64,000 nt of DNA from Marinomonas fungiae (lineage in GTDB: Bacteria; Pseudomonadota; Gammaproteobacteria; Pseudomonadales; Marinomonadaceae), in assembly GCF_001418205.1 (NCBI RefSeq), contig NZ_LIQF01000001.1, positions 340,863 to 404,862 on the forward strand, read 5' to 3'. Shown here piece by piece: positions 1 through 8,889 of this stretch. Within the stretch, counting starts at the first letter, position 1. Each line of letters opens with the position of its first letter. Under the pieces are notes generated by a model. It was given only the letters and a program-made list of their open reading frames with translations, ran no database searches and was not told where the DNA came from. The position numbers were made by a program, and so were the translations under genes.

Positions 1-76
1 AGTCCTACTAAATGTGCATTTATTGAACATCCTGTAAATAAGCACAAATTTTAGCCAATTTCTGAGTTGTCAAGAC

Positions 77-115
77 TTCAAAAAACCGAATCCCCTAGGT
101 ATTATTCACGCCCGC
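77..115 (+). promoter_or_regulatory. Candidate dusB-fis promoter with G+C-rich discriminator
   Basis: A TTCAAA -35-like element (77-82) and a TATTAT -10 element (100-105) are separated by exactly 17 bases. They are followed by a G+C-rich stretch (TCACGCCCGC, 106-115) where the discriminator would lie. In Escherichia coli the dusB-fis promoter is growth-rate and ppGpp/DksA controlled, and a G+C-rich discriminator is typical of such promoters. The element assignment is read from the sequence; the regulatory role is inferred. In bases 1-76 I see nothing else I can support. Confidence 0.45.
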
Positions 116-164
116 TCGACGGTGTAGCAGATCTTTAACAACAGATTCGGTATTTAGACACATC

Positions 165-1130
165 ATGGCCTTTAGCATTGGCAATTACAGCATCGAAAAG
201 CCCGTTATTCTTGCTCCAATGGCAGGTGTAACCGACTTACCCTTTCGACGCCTTTGTCATCAGTATGGTGCCGGTTTAGTCGTCTCAGAAATGGTCACAT
301 CTGATGTGCGCCTATGGGATACTAATAAAAGCCGTATGCGCCTAGTTCATGATGCGGAAGTGGCACCTCGATCCGTACAAATAGCAGGCTCTGATCCCAT
401 CATGATGGCCCAAGCGGCGCGTCAAAATGTAGAGCTTGGCGCTCAAATTATTGATATCAATATGGGCTGCCCCGCAAAAAAAGTACTTAATAAAGCAGCT
501 GGTTCCGCTTTGTTGCAAGATGAGCCTCTCGTTCAAAAAATACTCGAATCCGTCGTTAGTAGTGTTGATGTTCCGGTGACGCTAAAAATCCGTACCGGTT
601 GGTCGCCCGATCAACGTAACGGACTAACAATTGCGAAAATAGCCGAACAGTCTGGCATTCAAGCCCTCGCTGTGCATGGCCGCACACGTGCTTGTAAGTT
701 TAAAGGCGAAGTGGAATACGACACCATTGCTGAAATTAAGCAGGCAATCTCCATTCCTGTGTTTGCCAATGGTGACATCCAAACAGCTGAACAAGCCAAG
801 CAAGTATTAGATTACACGCAAGCCGATGCGGTGATGATTGGTCGCGCTGCTCAAGGACGCCCATGGATATTTCGGGAAATCAATCACTACTTAGAACACA
901 ACGAGCTTTTGACACCTCCAGCAACGGATGAGGTCCAAGCTATCGTTATCAATCACGTTAAGGCGTTACATGATTTTTACGGTAGCTTCATGGGAGCAAG
1001 AATTGCACGCAAGCACGTTGGCTGGTATCTGCAAACATTGGCAGACACAACGCCATTTCGAAGCCAGTTTAATCGCATCGACGATGCGCAAGAACAGCTC
1101 GATCTGTTGAATGAATTCTTTGTTTCTTAG
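165..1130 (+). CDS. dusB: tRNA-dihydrouridine synthase B
   Basis: This FMN-dependent enzyme reduces a D-loop uridine of tRNA to dihydrouridine. The 321-residue length matches the family. The N-terminal TIM barrel begins with the APMAGVTD flavin-site motif. The catalytic cysteine is C102 in NMGCPAKKV, equivalent to C100 of the E. coli enzyme, and HGRTR and ANGDI follow at the expected places. The C-terminal helical tRNA-binding part is complete. It lies directly upstream of fis, the classic gammaproteobacterial dusB-fis pair, which distinguishes DusB from DusA and DusC. A candidate promoter ends about 50 bases upstream. Confidence 0.96.
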   Translation: MAFSIGNYSIEKPVILAPMAGVTDLPFRRLCHQYGAGLVVSEMVTSDVRLWDTNKSRMRLVHDAEVAPRSVQIAGSDPIMMAQAARQNVELGAQIIDINMGCPAKKVLNKAAGSALLQDEPLVQKILESVVSSVDVPVTLKIRTGWSPDQRNGLTIAKIAEQSGIQALAVHGRTRACKFKGEVEYDTIAEIKQAISIPVFANGDIQTAEQAKQVLDYTQADAVMIGRAAQGRPWIFREINHYLEHNELLTPPATDEVQAIVINHVKALHDFYGSFMGARIARKHVGWYLQTLADTTPFRSQFNRIDDAQEQLDLLNEFFVS

Positions 1131-1200
1131 CACGTTAGGAAACATTTCTGGTACCTGAATGAGATTGCGAGATTACCCATCTCACGCACGTCTATTCAAA

Positions 1201-1509
1201 ATGGTTAGCTTTAAAATAGAAGGTTACTCTGTGGTAGATCAAACACATACTCAAACGTTTCAAACAGCTTCAACTGAGCAATCACAAACCCTGCGCGACA
1301 ATGTTGAAAAAGCATTGCAGAACTACTTTGCTCACTTAGACGGCCAACCTGTTACTGATTTGTACCAACTAGTGTTAGCTGAGGTAGAGGCACCTTTGCT
1401 AGAGTCCGTCATGAACTACACTAAAGACAATCAAACCAAAGCGTCCGCGATTCTAGGTCTAAATCGTGGTACGCTACGCAAAAAGCTGAAGCAGTACGGT
1501 ATGCTGTAA
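1201..1509 (+). CDS. fis: DNA-binding protein Fis
   Basis: Fis is a homodimeric nucleoid protein that bends DNA, activates stable-RNA promoters and assists site-specific recombination. The C-terminal half ([14 protein letters not shown], then [20 protein letters not shown]) is nearly the E. coli sequence and contains the helix-turn-helix. I chose the ATG at 1201, which gives 102 residues against 98 in E. coli. An in-frame ATG at 1159 would add 14 residues that do not resemble Fis, although AGGAAA lies upstream of it, and neither start has an ideally spaced ribosome site. It is the second gene of the dusB operon and is followed at once by an intrinsic terminator. Confidence 0.95.
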   Translation: MVSFKIEGYSVVDQTHTQTFQTASTEQSQTLRDNVEKALQNYFAHLDGQPVTDLYQLVLAEVEAPLLESVMNYTKDNQTKASAILGLNRGTLRKKLKQYGML

Positions 1510-1511
1510 GT

Positions 1512-1538
1512 AAAAAAGGGCGCACTCCGCCCTTTTTT
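1512..1538 (+). terminator. Intrinsic terminator after fis
   Basis: Eleven-base arms AAAAAAGGGCG and CGCCCTTTTTT flank the 5-base loop CACTC, giving a G+C-rich stem with a U tract. It starts two bases after the fis stop codon and separates dusB-fis from purHD. Confidence 0.93.
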
Positions 1539-1593
1539 CGTTTTACCCGTTCCCCTAACTTAATAAAACGTTAATCACATTGCGAGAAGCATA

Positions 1594-3162
1594 ATGGCAA
1601 ACACAACTCCAATTAAACGCGCTCTTATCAGCGTTTCTGACAAAACTGGCATTGTAGAATTTGCACGCGAATTGGCTAGCCAAGGCGTAGAAATCCTGTC
1701 GACTGGCGGTACTTACAAACTGTTGCTTGAGAACAGCGTTGCAGCAGTTGAAGTTTCTGACTACACAGGCTTCCCTGAAATGATGGACGGTCGAGTTAAG
1801 ACCCTTCACCCGAAAGTTCACGGCGGCATTTTGGGTCGTCGTGACATTGACGGTGCAATCATGCAAGAGCACGGCATCCAAGAAATCGACATGGTTGTGG
1901 TTAACCTATACCCATTCGAAGCGACCATCGCTCGTCCTGACTGCGATCTACCACTAGCGATCGAAAACATCGACATCGGTGGTCCGACAATGGTTCGTTC
2001 TGCTGCAAAAAACCACAAAGACGTTGCGATCGTTGTTGATCCTACAAGCTACGAAGGCATCCTAGCGTCTTTGAAAGAAAACGGTGGTTTGACTTACGAT
2101 CAGCGCTTCGACCTAGCCGTAAAAGCTTTTGAACACACGTCTAACTACGACGGCAACATCGCTAACTACCTAGGTAAGAAAGTAGAAGGCGGTAGTGAAG
2201 ACTTCCCACGTACGTTCAACTTGCAATTCAACAAGCAAGAAGAAATGCGTTACGGCGAAAACCCACACCAAAAAGCAGCCTTCTATGTTGAAGCTAACCC
2301 ACAAGAAGCGTCTATTAGCACAGCGAAGCAGCTTCAAGGTAAAGCTCTTTCTTACAACAACATCGCTGACACTGACGCAGCGCTTGAGTGTGTTAAGAGC
2401 TTCCAAGAGCCAGCGTGTGTGATCGTTAAACATGCTAACCCATGTGGTGTGGCAACGGCTGCAAATCAGCTTGAAGCGTACGATCTAGCGTTCAAAACTG
2501 ACCCAACGTCTGCGTTTGGCGGCATCATCGCATTCAACCAAGAGCTTACAGCTGAAACAGCACAAGCTATCGTTGATCGTCAATTCGTTGAAGTCATCAT
2601 TGCACCGAAAGTCAGCGTTGCGGCACTTGAAATCGTTGCAGCTAAACAGAACGTTCGTCTTTTAGAGTGTGGCGAGTGGTCAACTGACAAGCCAGCTGCA
2701 CTAGATTACAAACGCGTAAACGGTGGCCTATTGGTTCAAGACCGTGATGACGGTGCTATTGAACTTGACGATCTTAAAGTTGTTTCTAAGCGTCAGCCTT
2801 CTGAAGAAGAGCTAAAAGACCTTCTGTTTGCTTGGAAAGTCGCGAAATTCGTGAAATCAAACGCGATCGTTTACGCTAAAGCAGGCCAAACAATCGGCGT
2901 GGGCGCAGGTCAAATGAGCCGCGTTTACTCTGCTAAAATTGCCGGCATTAAAGCGGCTGATGAGAACCTACAAGTCGAAGGTTCTGTCATGGCGTCTGAC
3001 GCATTCTTCCCATTCCGTGACGGCATCGATGCCGCTGCTGCAGCGGGCATTACGGCTGTGATCCAACCAGGCGGCTCTATGCGTGATGACGAAGTCATCG
3101 CGGCTGCAGACGAAGCTGGTATGGCAATGGTCTTCACTGGCATGCGCCACTTCCGTCACTAA
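1594..3162 (+). CDS. purH: Bifunctional AICAR transformylase / IMP cyclohydrolase
   Basis: PurH catalyses the last two steps of IMP synthesis: formylation of AICAR using 10-formyl-tetrahydrofolate, then ring closure. The N-terminal MGS-like cyclohydrolase domain (about residues 1-200) starts with [12 protein letters not shown] and contains GGTYKLL and [15 protein letters not shown]. The C-terminal transformylase domain has [11 protein letters not shown], the catalytic-region [21 protein letters not shown] and a PGGSMRDDE stretch near the end. Length is 522 residues against 529 in E. coli. Codons are strongly biased to those of highly expressed genes. purD follows after 20 bases, so the two form an operon. 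Confidence 0.98.
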   Translation: MANTTPIKRALISVSDKTGIVEFARELASQGVEILSTGGTYKLLLENSVAAVEVSDYTGFPEMMDGRVKTLHPKVHGGILGRRDIDGAIMQEHGIQEIDMVVVNLYPFEATIARPDCDLPLAIENIDIGGPTMVRSAAKNHKDVAIVVDPTSYEGILASLKENGGLTYDQRFDLAVKAFEHTSNYDGNIANYLGKKVEGGSEDFPRTFNLQFNKQEEMRYGENPHQKAAFYVEANPQEASISTAKQLQGKALSYNNIADTDAALECVKSFQEPACVIVKHANPCGVATAANQLEAYDLAFKTDPTSAFGGIIAFNQELTAETAQAIVDRQFVEVIIAPKVSVAALEIVAAKQNVRLLECGEWSTDKPAALDYKRVNGGLLVQDRDDGAIELDDLKVVSKRQPSEEELKDLLFAWKVAKFVKSNAIVYAKAGQTIGVGAGQMSRVYSAKIAGIKAADENLQVEGSVMASDAFFPFRDGIDAAAAAGITAVIQPGGSMRDDEVIAAADEAGMAMVFTGMRHFRH

Positions 3163-3182
3163 GATAGGCATAGGAAACAAGC

Positions 3183-4472
3183 ATGAAAGTTCTTGTAATT
3201 GGTAACGGCGGGCGCGAACACGCGCTTGCTTGGAAAGCTGCACAATCTGCCGACGTAGAAACGGTTTTCGTTGCTCCAGGTAACGCGGGTACTGCGCTTG
3301 AAGCAAAAGTTGAAAACGTTAACATTGGTGTAGAAGACATTGATGCCTTAGTAGCGTTTGCAAAAGACAACGACATCGGCCTAACCATTGTTGGCCCAGA
3401 AGCTCCGCTTGTTCTAGGTGTCGTGGATGCATTTGACGCGGCGGGTCTGCCGATCTTTGGCCCAACCAAAGCCGCAGCTCAGCTAGAAGGCTCTAAAGCG
3501 TTCAGTAAAGACTTCTTGGCCCGTCACAATATCCCAACAGCGGAATACGCGAATTTCACTGACATTCCTGCTGCGGTTGCGTACATCAAAGAAAAAGGTG
3601 CACCAATTGTAGTAAAAGCGGATGGTCTTGCTGCTGGCAAGGGCGTTATCGTTGCACAAACGGAAGCAGAAGCCATTGCTGCCGTCGAAGATATGCTAGC
3701 TGGCAACGCCTTTGGCGAGGCTGGCTCACGAGTTGTGGTTGAAGAGTGTCTAATTGGTGAAGAAGCAAGCTTTATCGTTATGGTTGACGGTGAAAGCGTG
3801 CTACCAATGGCTTCTAGCCAAGATCACAAAGCTCGTGATAATGGTGACACTGGCCCTAATACTGGCGGCATGGGTGCTTACTCTCCTGCCCCTGTTGTAA
3901 CGCCTGAGATGCATGATCGCATTATGAATGAAGTGATCATGCCAACCGTTAAAGGCATGAATGCCGAAGGTAACCGCTACCGTGGTTTCTTATACGCGGG
4001 TGTTATGGTCGCTACTGACGGCACGCCAAAAGTTCTTGAGTTCAACTGCCGTTTTGGTGACCCTGAAACTCAACCTATCATGATGCGTCTTCGTTCAGAC
4101 CTTGTCGAAATGTGTCTTGCTGCCGTTAATGGTGAGCTTGATTCTATTGAAGCAGATTGGGACCCACGCGCTAGTCTAGGTGTTGTGCTGGCTGCTGGCG
4201 GCTACCCTGCTTCTTACAACAAAGGTGACGTGATTTCTGGTCACGACGCAACACTTCCAGAGCACCAGAAAGTATTCCACGCTGGCACCGCATCTAAAGA
4301 TGGCAACGTTGTCACTAATGGCGGCCGTGTACTTTGTGCAGTCTCTCTTGGTGAGACCGTTGCCGAGGCGCAAGCAGGTGCATACGACGTTGTAAAACAA
4401 ATCTCTTGGGATAACGTTTACTTCCGTACTGACATTGGTCACCGCGCCGTTTCGCGTGAGCAAGCGAAATAA
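3183..4472 (+). CDS. purD: Phosphoribosylamine-glycine ligase (GAR synthetase)
   Basis: PurD joins glycine to phosphoribosylamine with ATP, the second step of de novo purine synthesis. Its 429 residues equal the E. coli length. The N-terminal domain begins MKVLVIGNGGREHALAWK. The ATP-grasp part includes VVKADGLAAGKGV, SQDHKARDNGDTGPNTGGMGAYSP and LEFNCRFGDPETQ, all family signatures. It is cotranscribed with purH, has the same optimised codon usage, and ends before a terminator that also serves the convergent small gene. Confidence 0.98.
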   Translation: MKVLVIGNGGREHALAWKAAQSADVETVFVAPGNAGTALEAKVENVNIGVEDIDALVAFAKDNDIGLTIVGPEAPLVLGVVDAFDAAGLPIFGPTKAAAQLEGSKAFSKDFLARHNIPTAEYANFTDIPAAVAYIKEKGAPIVVKADGLAAGKGVIVAQTEAEAIAAVEDMLAGNAFGEAGSRVVVEECLIGEEASFIVMVDGESVLPMASSQDHKARDNGDTGPNTGGMGAYSPAPVVTPEMHDRIMNEVIMPTVKGMNAEGNRYRGFLYAGVMVATDGTPKVLEFNCRFGDPETQPIMMRLRSDLVEMCLAAVNGELDSIEADWDPRASLGVVLAAGGYPASYNKGDVISGHDATLPEHQKVFHAGTASKDGNVVTNGGRVLCAVSLGETVAEAQAGAYDVVKQISWDNVYFRTDIGHRAVSREQAK

Positions 4473-4500
4473 TTCCGCGTTTCCAATAGAACGTTAAACT

Positions 4501-4527
4501 AAAAAGGCCACTTGCGTGGCCTTTTTT
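4501..4527 (+). terminator. Intrinsic terminator after purD, probably bidirectional
   Basis: AAAAAGGCCAC and GTGGCCTTTTT form a stem around a TTGC loop, with A and T tracts on both sides. It lies between purD and the convergent gene that ends at 4541, so it could terminate both. Confidence 0.9.
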
Positions 4528-4540
4528 TCATCTCGAATAT

Positions 4541-4795
4541 CTACTTTTTACCCAAACCTGCCTGCTTTTTATCCAGCCAGGCTTTAAATTTCTTTCCGAC
4601 TTCCAATACAATTAATCCAAAAATCACGCCACCCATCCAATCTAAGTCTAGTAAAAAACCCAGAGCGCCTAACATTGCATAGCCATATAAAAAATTACTA
4701 CGGGTCTGCCCTTGATGTACACGGGTAAACCAAGTCACCACTAACAGTGCGATACACCACCAGACATAATATTCGACCAAGATTGGATATAGCAT
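4541..4795 (-). CDS. Small membrane protein of unknown function
   Basis: This 84-residue protein is not one I recognise. It has a hydrophobic N-terminal segment (about residues 7-22), a short polar stretch (TRVHQGQTR), two further hydrophobic segments (about 37-50 and 53-67) and a lysine-rich C-terminus, presumably cytoplasmic. AGGGTG lies about 5 bases before the ATG, so translation is plausible. It is convergent with purD and divergent from the sensor protein that begins at about 4841. The topology is inferred from hydrophobicity alone. Confidence 0.6.
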   Translation of the reverse strand: MLYPILVEYYVWWCIALLVVTWFTRVHQGQTRSNFLYGYAMLGALGFLLDLDWMGGVIFGLIVLEVGKKFKAWLDKKQAGLGKK

Positions 4796-4840
4796 TTCAC
4801 ACCCTAACTAGTTAATAATGTAGGCCTCATGGAGGCCGCT

Positions 4841-7111
4841 TTGATTAAACACAGCATACAGACGCTCATTTTACTCGCAATTATGTATCTGACCAACATC
4901 GCCTATGGAGCTCCGATGATGGCGTTGCTGGATGAGGAAAACCACAGCGTAAACATTGGCAGCGTTGGTAGTTATTTCATTGATGAGACCGGCCGCCTAA
5001 CCTTACGAGACATAGACTCTGAGCAGTTACGTAAGCGTTTTGTTCCCTTGAAACGTGAGTTTCCTCAATTTGGCTTGGTGAAAGGCAATATTTGGATTCG
5101 CGTCGAAGTTGCCCAACGCTTACCTGCAGGCGAAAACGCGGCACTTCACATCAAGGCTCCGCGGGCACAAGTGGTAGATGTGTACACCCCAAGTTTATTA
5201 AACAATCAGATTTTTGCTGAAATGGGGGATGCGCGCCCCTACCGAAATCGAATCATCGCTTATCCTGACTACGTTGTACCGTTACCTAGCTCAGCGCCAC
5301 CGCTTTATACCGTATATATAAAGGTAAACTCTCGCCTACCGGTTAACTTATTTATAGAACTGAAAACCTTTTCAGAGTTAACCAATGATATTCAAAAAGA
5401 CACTTACATAACGGGCTTCTTAATGGGGATTCTGCTGCTCTTGCTCGTCAGCAATGTGTTCTTTTTTATCCGCACTCGGCACCCTATGTATTTGCTCTAC
5501 AGCACGCTACTACTAGGGATTGCTTGTTTGCACTTTGCTTTACACGGTTTTGTCTATCAGCTTTTCCCAACCCTAATGGGCTTACAAGAGCGCGTTTATA
5601 ATTTTTCAGCGCTCGCCTGTGCCGCTCTTATCACCTATTTCACACGCTTCTATATTGATACTAAGGAAACCCTGCCAAGAATCGATAAGCTATTGTTGCT
5701 GATGATCTTAGGCAATGCCTTCTTAGCGGTTATTTATGCCTTAGCCCCCCAAGAATTAAACATCATTTTTTTAAGTATCAGCGCCTTCAGCACCTTGTTG
5801 GTATTGCTATTGGTGGCCCTATACAGCGTATACAAGCGCATCCCTTATGCACTCTACTATTTAACTGCTCGAGTCGTGTTAACCGTTGGCCACAGCATTT
5901 GGATATGCACTACTTACGGCGTGCTATCTTTTCCCTTCTGGTACGAATGGGGCCTGACCATATCCATTATCTTAGAAGCCCTTGTACATTTTAGTGGCAT
6001 CATCACGCGCCATACGCCTACCCATAGCCATGCCGCCAAGGTCGATGACATGCCACGTTATGAGTTATTAACTGAGATCGCCTCTCGCATCAAGCGCCAA
6101 ACAGCCATCATTGATCATCAGTACAGTCTAAATGAACCGCAAGCAGATGAATTGAAACAGGCGTATAAGAATTTATCCAACATTGCCGAGCGTTTATCTT
6201 TTATTCAGGGTTTGCAAACTAATAGCACACCTCATCGCCTCAATGCCCCGACGAATTTGCAGCTACTGATTGACCAAGCTGCCATCGATTTTTACACCCT
6301 CGACCAAAGCGATGCTGAAATTGACATGCAGTACGGTCAGACCGTTGGCTGGGAGCTACTTTCAAACAGCTATATCATCAAGCACTTGTTTCAAGTGATT
6401 ATGGAAGAGTTACATCACCATACCGATCAAACACTGAATATAGAAAGTGACGTGGAAATCAACGAGCGTGATGGTCAACGCATCCTACATATTCGCGCCT
6501 ACCCAATGCCTAGCTCGGTTACCCTTGAAAAAGAACACTATTTCGGCCCTCGCTACCTACGCGACCTTGTTGAAGCTTTGGAAGGCGATATTGCCATTTC
6601 AGGAGAAGGTCGTGCACGCGCCTTAATCTGCCGAATCCCGGTTAACATTAGACAGATTGAAGCCAGCGAATTAGCCAAGCAAACTCAGCTTGAAAACCTT
6701 ATTTTAGTGATTATTGGCCATCAAGATTCAGATCTGATTGAGCGTACAAGTAATTTCTTACACACCCGTTTATTTGCCCTTACTCACATCGACACGGTTA
6801 GCGATCTGCACAGTCTTCTTAATCAACGCAATGCTAAAAGTCGCTTTGTGATCTTGCTATTTGAGGATGAAAAAAACTTCGGCGCGTCAGATTTGGCTGG
6901 TTTTGTTAGCGCATTACATGAAACCGATTCATGCTTGCTGATTTCAAACAATGTTAATATGTCACAAGAATATGCTAGCGCGCTCGGTTTTAATGGATTT
7001 GTTTACAGCTCTCAAATAGAGACCAAACTATTAACCGACATAGAGCAGCTGCAGAGAGAAATACCAGGCTCGATGTTGCCTAAAATCAAGAGATATTCTC
7101 AATCCACTTGA
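4841..7111 (+). CDS. 7TM-DISM sensor with degenerate kinase and receiver modules
   Basis: A signal peptide (ending about AYG) is followed by a periplasmic 7TMR-DISMED2-like beta-sandwich (about residues 30-170, with the typical GLVKGNIWIRVEV stretch) and seven hydrophobic helices (about 190-400). The cytoplasmic part resembles a DHp helix pair and an ATPase-like fold, but I find no phospho-histidine motif, no N-box asparagine and no DxGxG. The last 110 residues look like a receiver lacking the phospho-acceptor aspartate and the conserved lysine. RetS-like hybrid sensors share this order. I chose TTG at 4841 because GGAGG lies five bases before it and it yields a basic signal-peptide start; ATG at 4829 adds four residues. 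It is probably a signalling pseudokinase. Confidence 0.75.
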   Translation: MIKHSIQTLILLAIMYLTNIAYGAPMMALLDEENHSVNIGSVGSYFIDETGRLTLRDIDSEQLRKRFVPLKREFPQFGLVKGNIWIRVEVAQRLPAGENAALHIKAPRAQVVDVYTPSLLNNQIFAEMGDARPYRNRIIAYPDYVVPLPSSAPPLYTVYIKVNSRLPVNLFIELKTFSELTNDIQKDTYITGFLMGILLLLLVSNVFFFIRTRHPMYLLYSTLLLGIACLHFALHGFVYQLFPTLMGLQERVYNFSALACAALITYFTRFYIDTKETLPRIDKLLLLMILGNAFLAVIYALAPQELNIIFLSISAFSTLLVLLLVALYSVYKRIPYALYYLTARVVLTVGHSIWICTTYGVLSFPFWYEWGLTISIILEALVHFSGIITRHTPTHSHAAKVDDMPRYELLTEIASRIKRQTAIIDHQYSLNEPQADELKQAYKNLSNIAERLSFIQGLQTNSTPHRLNAPTNLQLLIDQAAIDFYTLDQSDAEIDMQYGQTVGWELLSNSYIIKHLFQVIMEELHHHTDQTLNIESDVEINERDGQRILHIRAYPMPSSVTLEKEHYFGPRYLRDLVEALEGDIAISGEGRARALICRIPVNIRQIEASELAKQTQLENLILVIIGHQDSDLIERTSNFLHTRLFALTHIDTVSDLHSLLNQRNAKSRFVILLFEDEKNFGASDLAGFVSALHETDSCLLISNNVNMSQEYASALGFNGFVYSSQIETKLLTDIEQLQREIPGSMLPKIKRYSQST

Positions 7112-7159
7112 GATTTACAGACGTAATTAAAATAATGAACACCGATATAGGAGACTTTA

Positions 7160-7501
7160 ATGGACTGTTTATTTTGTAAACTGGTCAACGGTGACATCCC
7201 GGCCAAAATACTGTATCAAGACGATGATGTCATCGCCTTTGAGGACATTGCCCCTCAAGCTCCTACTCATTTTCTAGTGATTCCAAAACGCCATATCAGC
7301 ACACTAAATGACTTATCAGCTGACGATGCCGCTTTAGTTGGCAAGCTCCCCATTACGGCAGCTAAAATTGCGCAGCAACTGGGCATTGCCGATGACGGTT
7401 TCCGTGTAGTGATGAACTGTAATGAGATGGGGGGCCAAACGGTTTACCACATTCATATGCATGTGCTTGGCGGCCGCGCCATGACTTGGCCGCCAGGCTA
7501 A
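7160..7501 (+). CDS. hinT: HIT-family purine nucleoside phosphoramidase
   Basis: HinT-type proteins hydrolyse adenosine 5'-phosphoramidates and related nucleotides in the cytoplasm. The 113-residue protein opens with MDCLFCKLVNGDIPAKI and ends with the histidine triad H97-x-H99-x-H101 (HIHMHVLGG) followed by WPPG, as in E. coli HinT. AGGAG lies 7 bases before the ATG. coq7 starts 15 bases downstream and pdxH follows, so the three genes form a run and may be cotranscribed. Confidence 0.95.
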   Translation: MDCLFCKLVNGDIPAKILYQDDDVIAFEDIAPQAPTHFLVIPKRHISTLNDLSADDAALVGKLPITAAKIAQQLGIADDGFRVVMNCNEMGGQTVYHIHMHVLGGRAMTWPPG

Positions 7502-7516
7502 CAGAAGGTACCTAAG

Positions 7517-8152
7517 ATGCTTCTAACAAAACTCGATAAGGCGGTGATACAGTTTGATCGTGCCTTACAAACTTTGGTTCCGAAAGTAGCCAAAGCAGCG
7601 CGTCCATCTCCAGCATTGCAGCACCCTGAGGCTCTTCTGGAGCCAACAGAGCAACGCCATGCAATTGGCTTGATGCGCATTAATCACACCGGTGAAGTAT
7701 GCGCTCAAGCACTGTATGCGGGTCAAGCGACCACGGCAAAACTAGAGATGGTCAGAGCTGAGATGGAGCATGCTGCCGACGAAGAAGTCGACCACCTTGT
7801 ATGGTGTGAAGAGCGCCTCTACGAGCTTGGTAGTCGTCCCAGCGTGTTAAATCCATTGTTTTATGGGGCATCATTCTGTATTGGCGCAGGTGCAGGCATG
7901 ATTAGTGACAAACTCAGTTTGGGATTCGTCGCTGCAACCGAAGACCAAGTATGCTTGCACCTTGATAAGCATATGGCCGCCCTGCCTGAACAAGACCAAC
8001 GCTCTCGTGCCATCTTAGAGCAAATGCATATCGACGAGGCTAAACATAAGCAAATGGCATTGGATTCTGGCGGTTATGAATTTCCTCAGCCCGTCATGCG
8101 CGTCATGACATTAGTTTCTAAAGTAATGACTCACTCAACTTATCGGATCTAA
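7517..8152 (+). CDS. coq7: Coq7-type demethoxyubiquinone hydroxylase
   Basis: This diiron monooxygenase adds the last ring hydroxyl in ubiquinone synthesis at the inner membrane. The 211-residue protein carries the ferritin-like carboxylate motifs: [28 protein letters not shown], a second-half [14 protein letters not shown], and [10 protein letters not shown]. coli uses the flavoprotein UbiF instead, so the Coq7 type is the alternative found in Pseudomonas and marine relatives. AGAAGG precedes the ATG. pdxH begins three bases after its stop. Confidence 0.95.
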   Translation: MLLTKLDKAVIQFDRALQTLVPKVAKAARPSPALQHPEALLEPTEQRHAIGLMRINHTGEVCAQALYAGQATTAKLEMVRAEMEHAADEEVDHLVWCEERLYELGSRPSVLNPLFYGASFCIGAGAGMISDKLSLGFVAATEDQVCLHLDKHMAALPEQDQRSRAILEQMHIDEAKHKQMALDSGGYEFPQPVMRVMTLVSKVMTHSTYRI

Positions 8153-8155
8153 CTT

Positions 8156-8800
8156 ATGAATCGTGACCTACAATCGCTTCGCCGTGATTACCAATTTGAC
8201 GACTTAACTGAAGAAAAAGCTGGCTCAGATCCATTAGCGCTGTTTGATGCTTGGCTTAGCCAAGCGATCGAAGCCTGTCCAGATGACCCAACAGGTATGC
8301 TGCTGAGCACAGTGGATGCAGACAATAAACCCCACTGTCGCACGGTACTATTAAAACAACGTGATGCCAGCAGCTTTACTTTTTTCACTAACTACAACAG
8401 TGATAAAGGCCAAGACATCGCCAACAATCCAAACGTGTCTCTGACTTTTTTCTGGGCACCACTTTCTCGTCAGGTTCGCATTGAAGGCGTGGCCAAAAAA
8501 GTATCTCGTGAGGTGTCTGAAGCTTACTTCGCAACACGCCCTAAAGGTAGCCAAATTGCTGCAAGCGTGTCCCGTCAGAGCCAAGTAATCGCTTCTCGAG
8601 ACGTTTTGTCGACAGAGTTTGCTGAGCTTGAGAAGCAATATCAAGACAGCGATGTGCCTTGCCCAGAGAATTGGGGCGGGTACGCGGTAGAAGCCTCTAC
8701 TATTGAGTTTTGGCAAGGTCGCCCAAGCCGTTTGCACGACCGTATCGTGTTTACGTTAGACGACCAAGGCTCTTGGCAAGCAGTGCGTAAAGCGCCTTAA
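8156..8800 (+). CDS. pdxH: Pyridoxamine 5'-phosphate oxidase
   Basis: PdxH oxidises pyridoxine or pyridoxamine 5'-phosphate to pyridoxal 5'-phosphate with FMN and oxygen. The 214 residues include the FMN-binding stretch CRTVLLKQRD, the FFTNYNSDKG motif and the split-barrel core. The C-terminus has the family's P-x-x-WGGY motif (PENWGGYAV), EFWQGRPSRLHDR and an RKAP end. It is closely spaced with coq7 and ends before a very strong terminator, so it closes the hinT-coq7-pdxH run. Confidence 0.97.
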   Translation: MNRDLQSLRRDYQFDDLTEEKAGSDPLALFDAWLSQAIEACPDDPTGMLLSTVDADNKPHCRTVLLKQRDASSFTFFTNYNSDKGQDIANNPNVSLTFFWAPLSRQVRIEGVAKKVSREVSEAYFATRPKGSQIAASVSRQSQVIASRDVLSTEFAELEKQYQDSDVPCPENWGGYAVEASTIEFWQGRPSRLHDRIVFTLDDQGSWQAVRKAP

Positions 8801-8820
8801 GCAGCACTTAAGTCATGTTA

Positions 8821-8871
8821 AAAAGCCATCGCTACGATACATAGCCTAGTCGTAGCGATGGCTTTTTTATT
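8821..8871 (+). terminator. Long perfect-arm intrinsic terminator after pdxH
   Basis: Seventeen-base complementary arms (8821-8837 and 8850-8866) flank a 12-base loop and are followed by TTTTTTATT. The arm length is unusual, and it should stop readthrough from pdxH. Confidence 0.93.
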
Positions 8872-8889
8872 GTTAAGCAGAACTTTTAT

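Noticed and set aside
1555..1881. A 108-codon minus-strand frame opposite purH
   Set aside because: It is a shadow of the well-supported purH gene and its composition is not protein-like.
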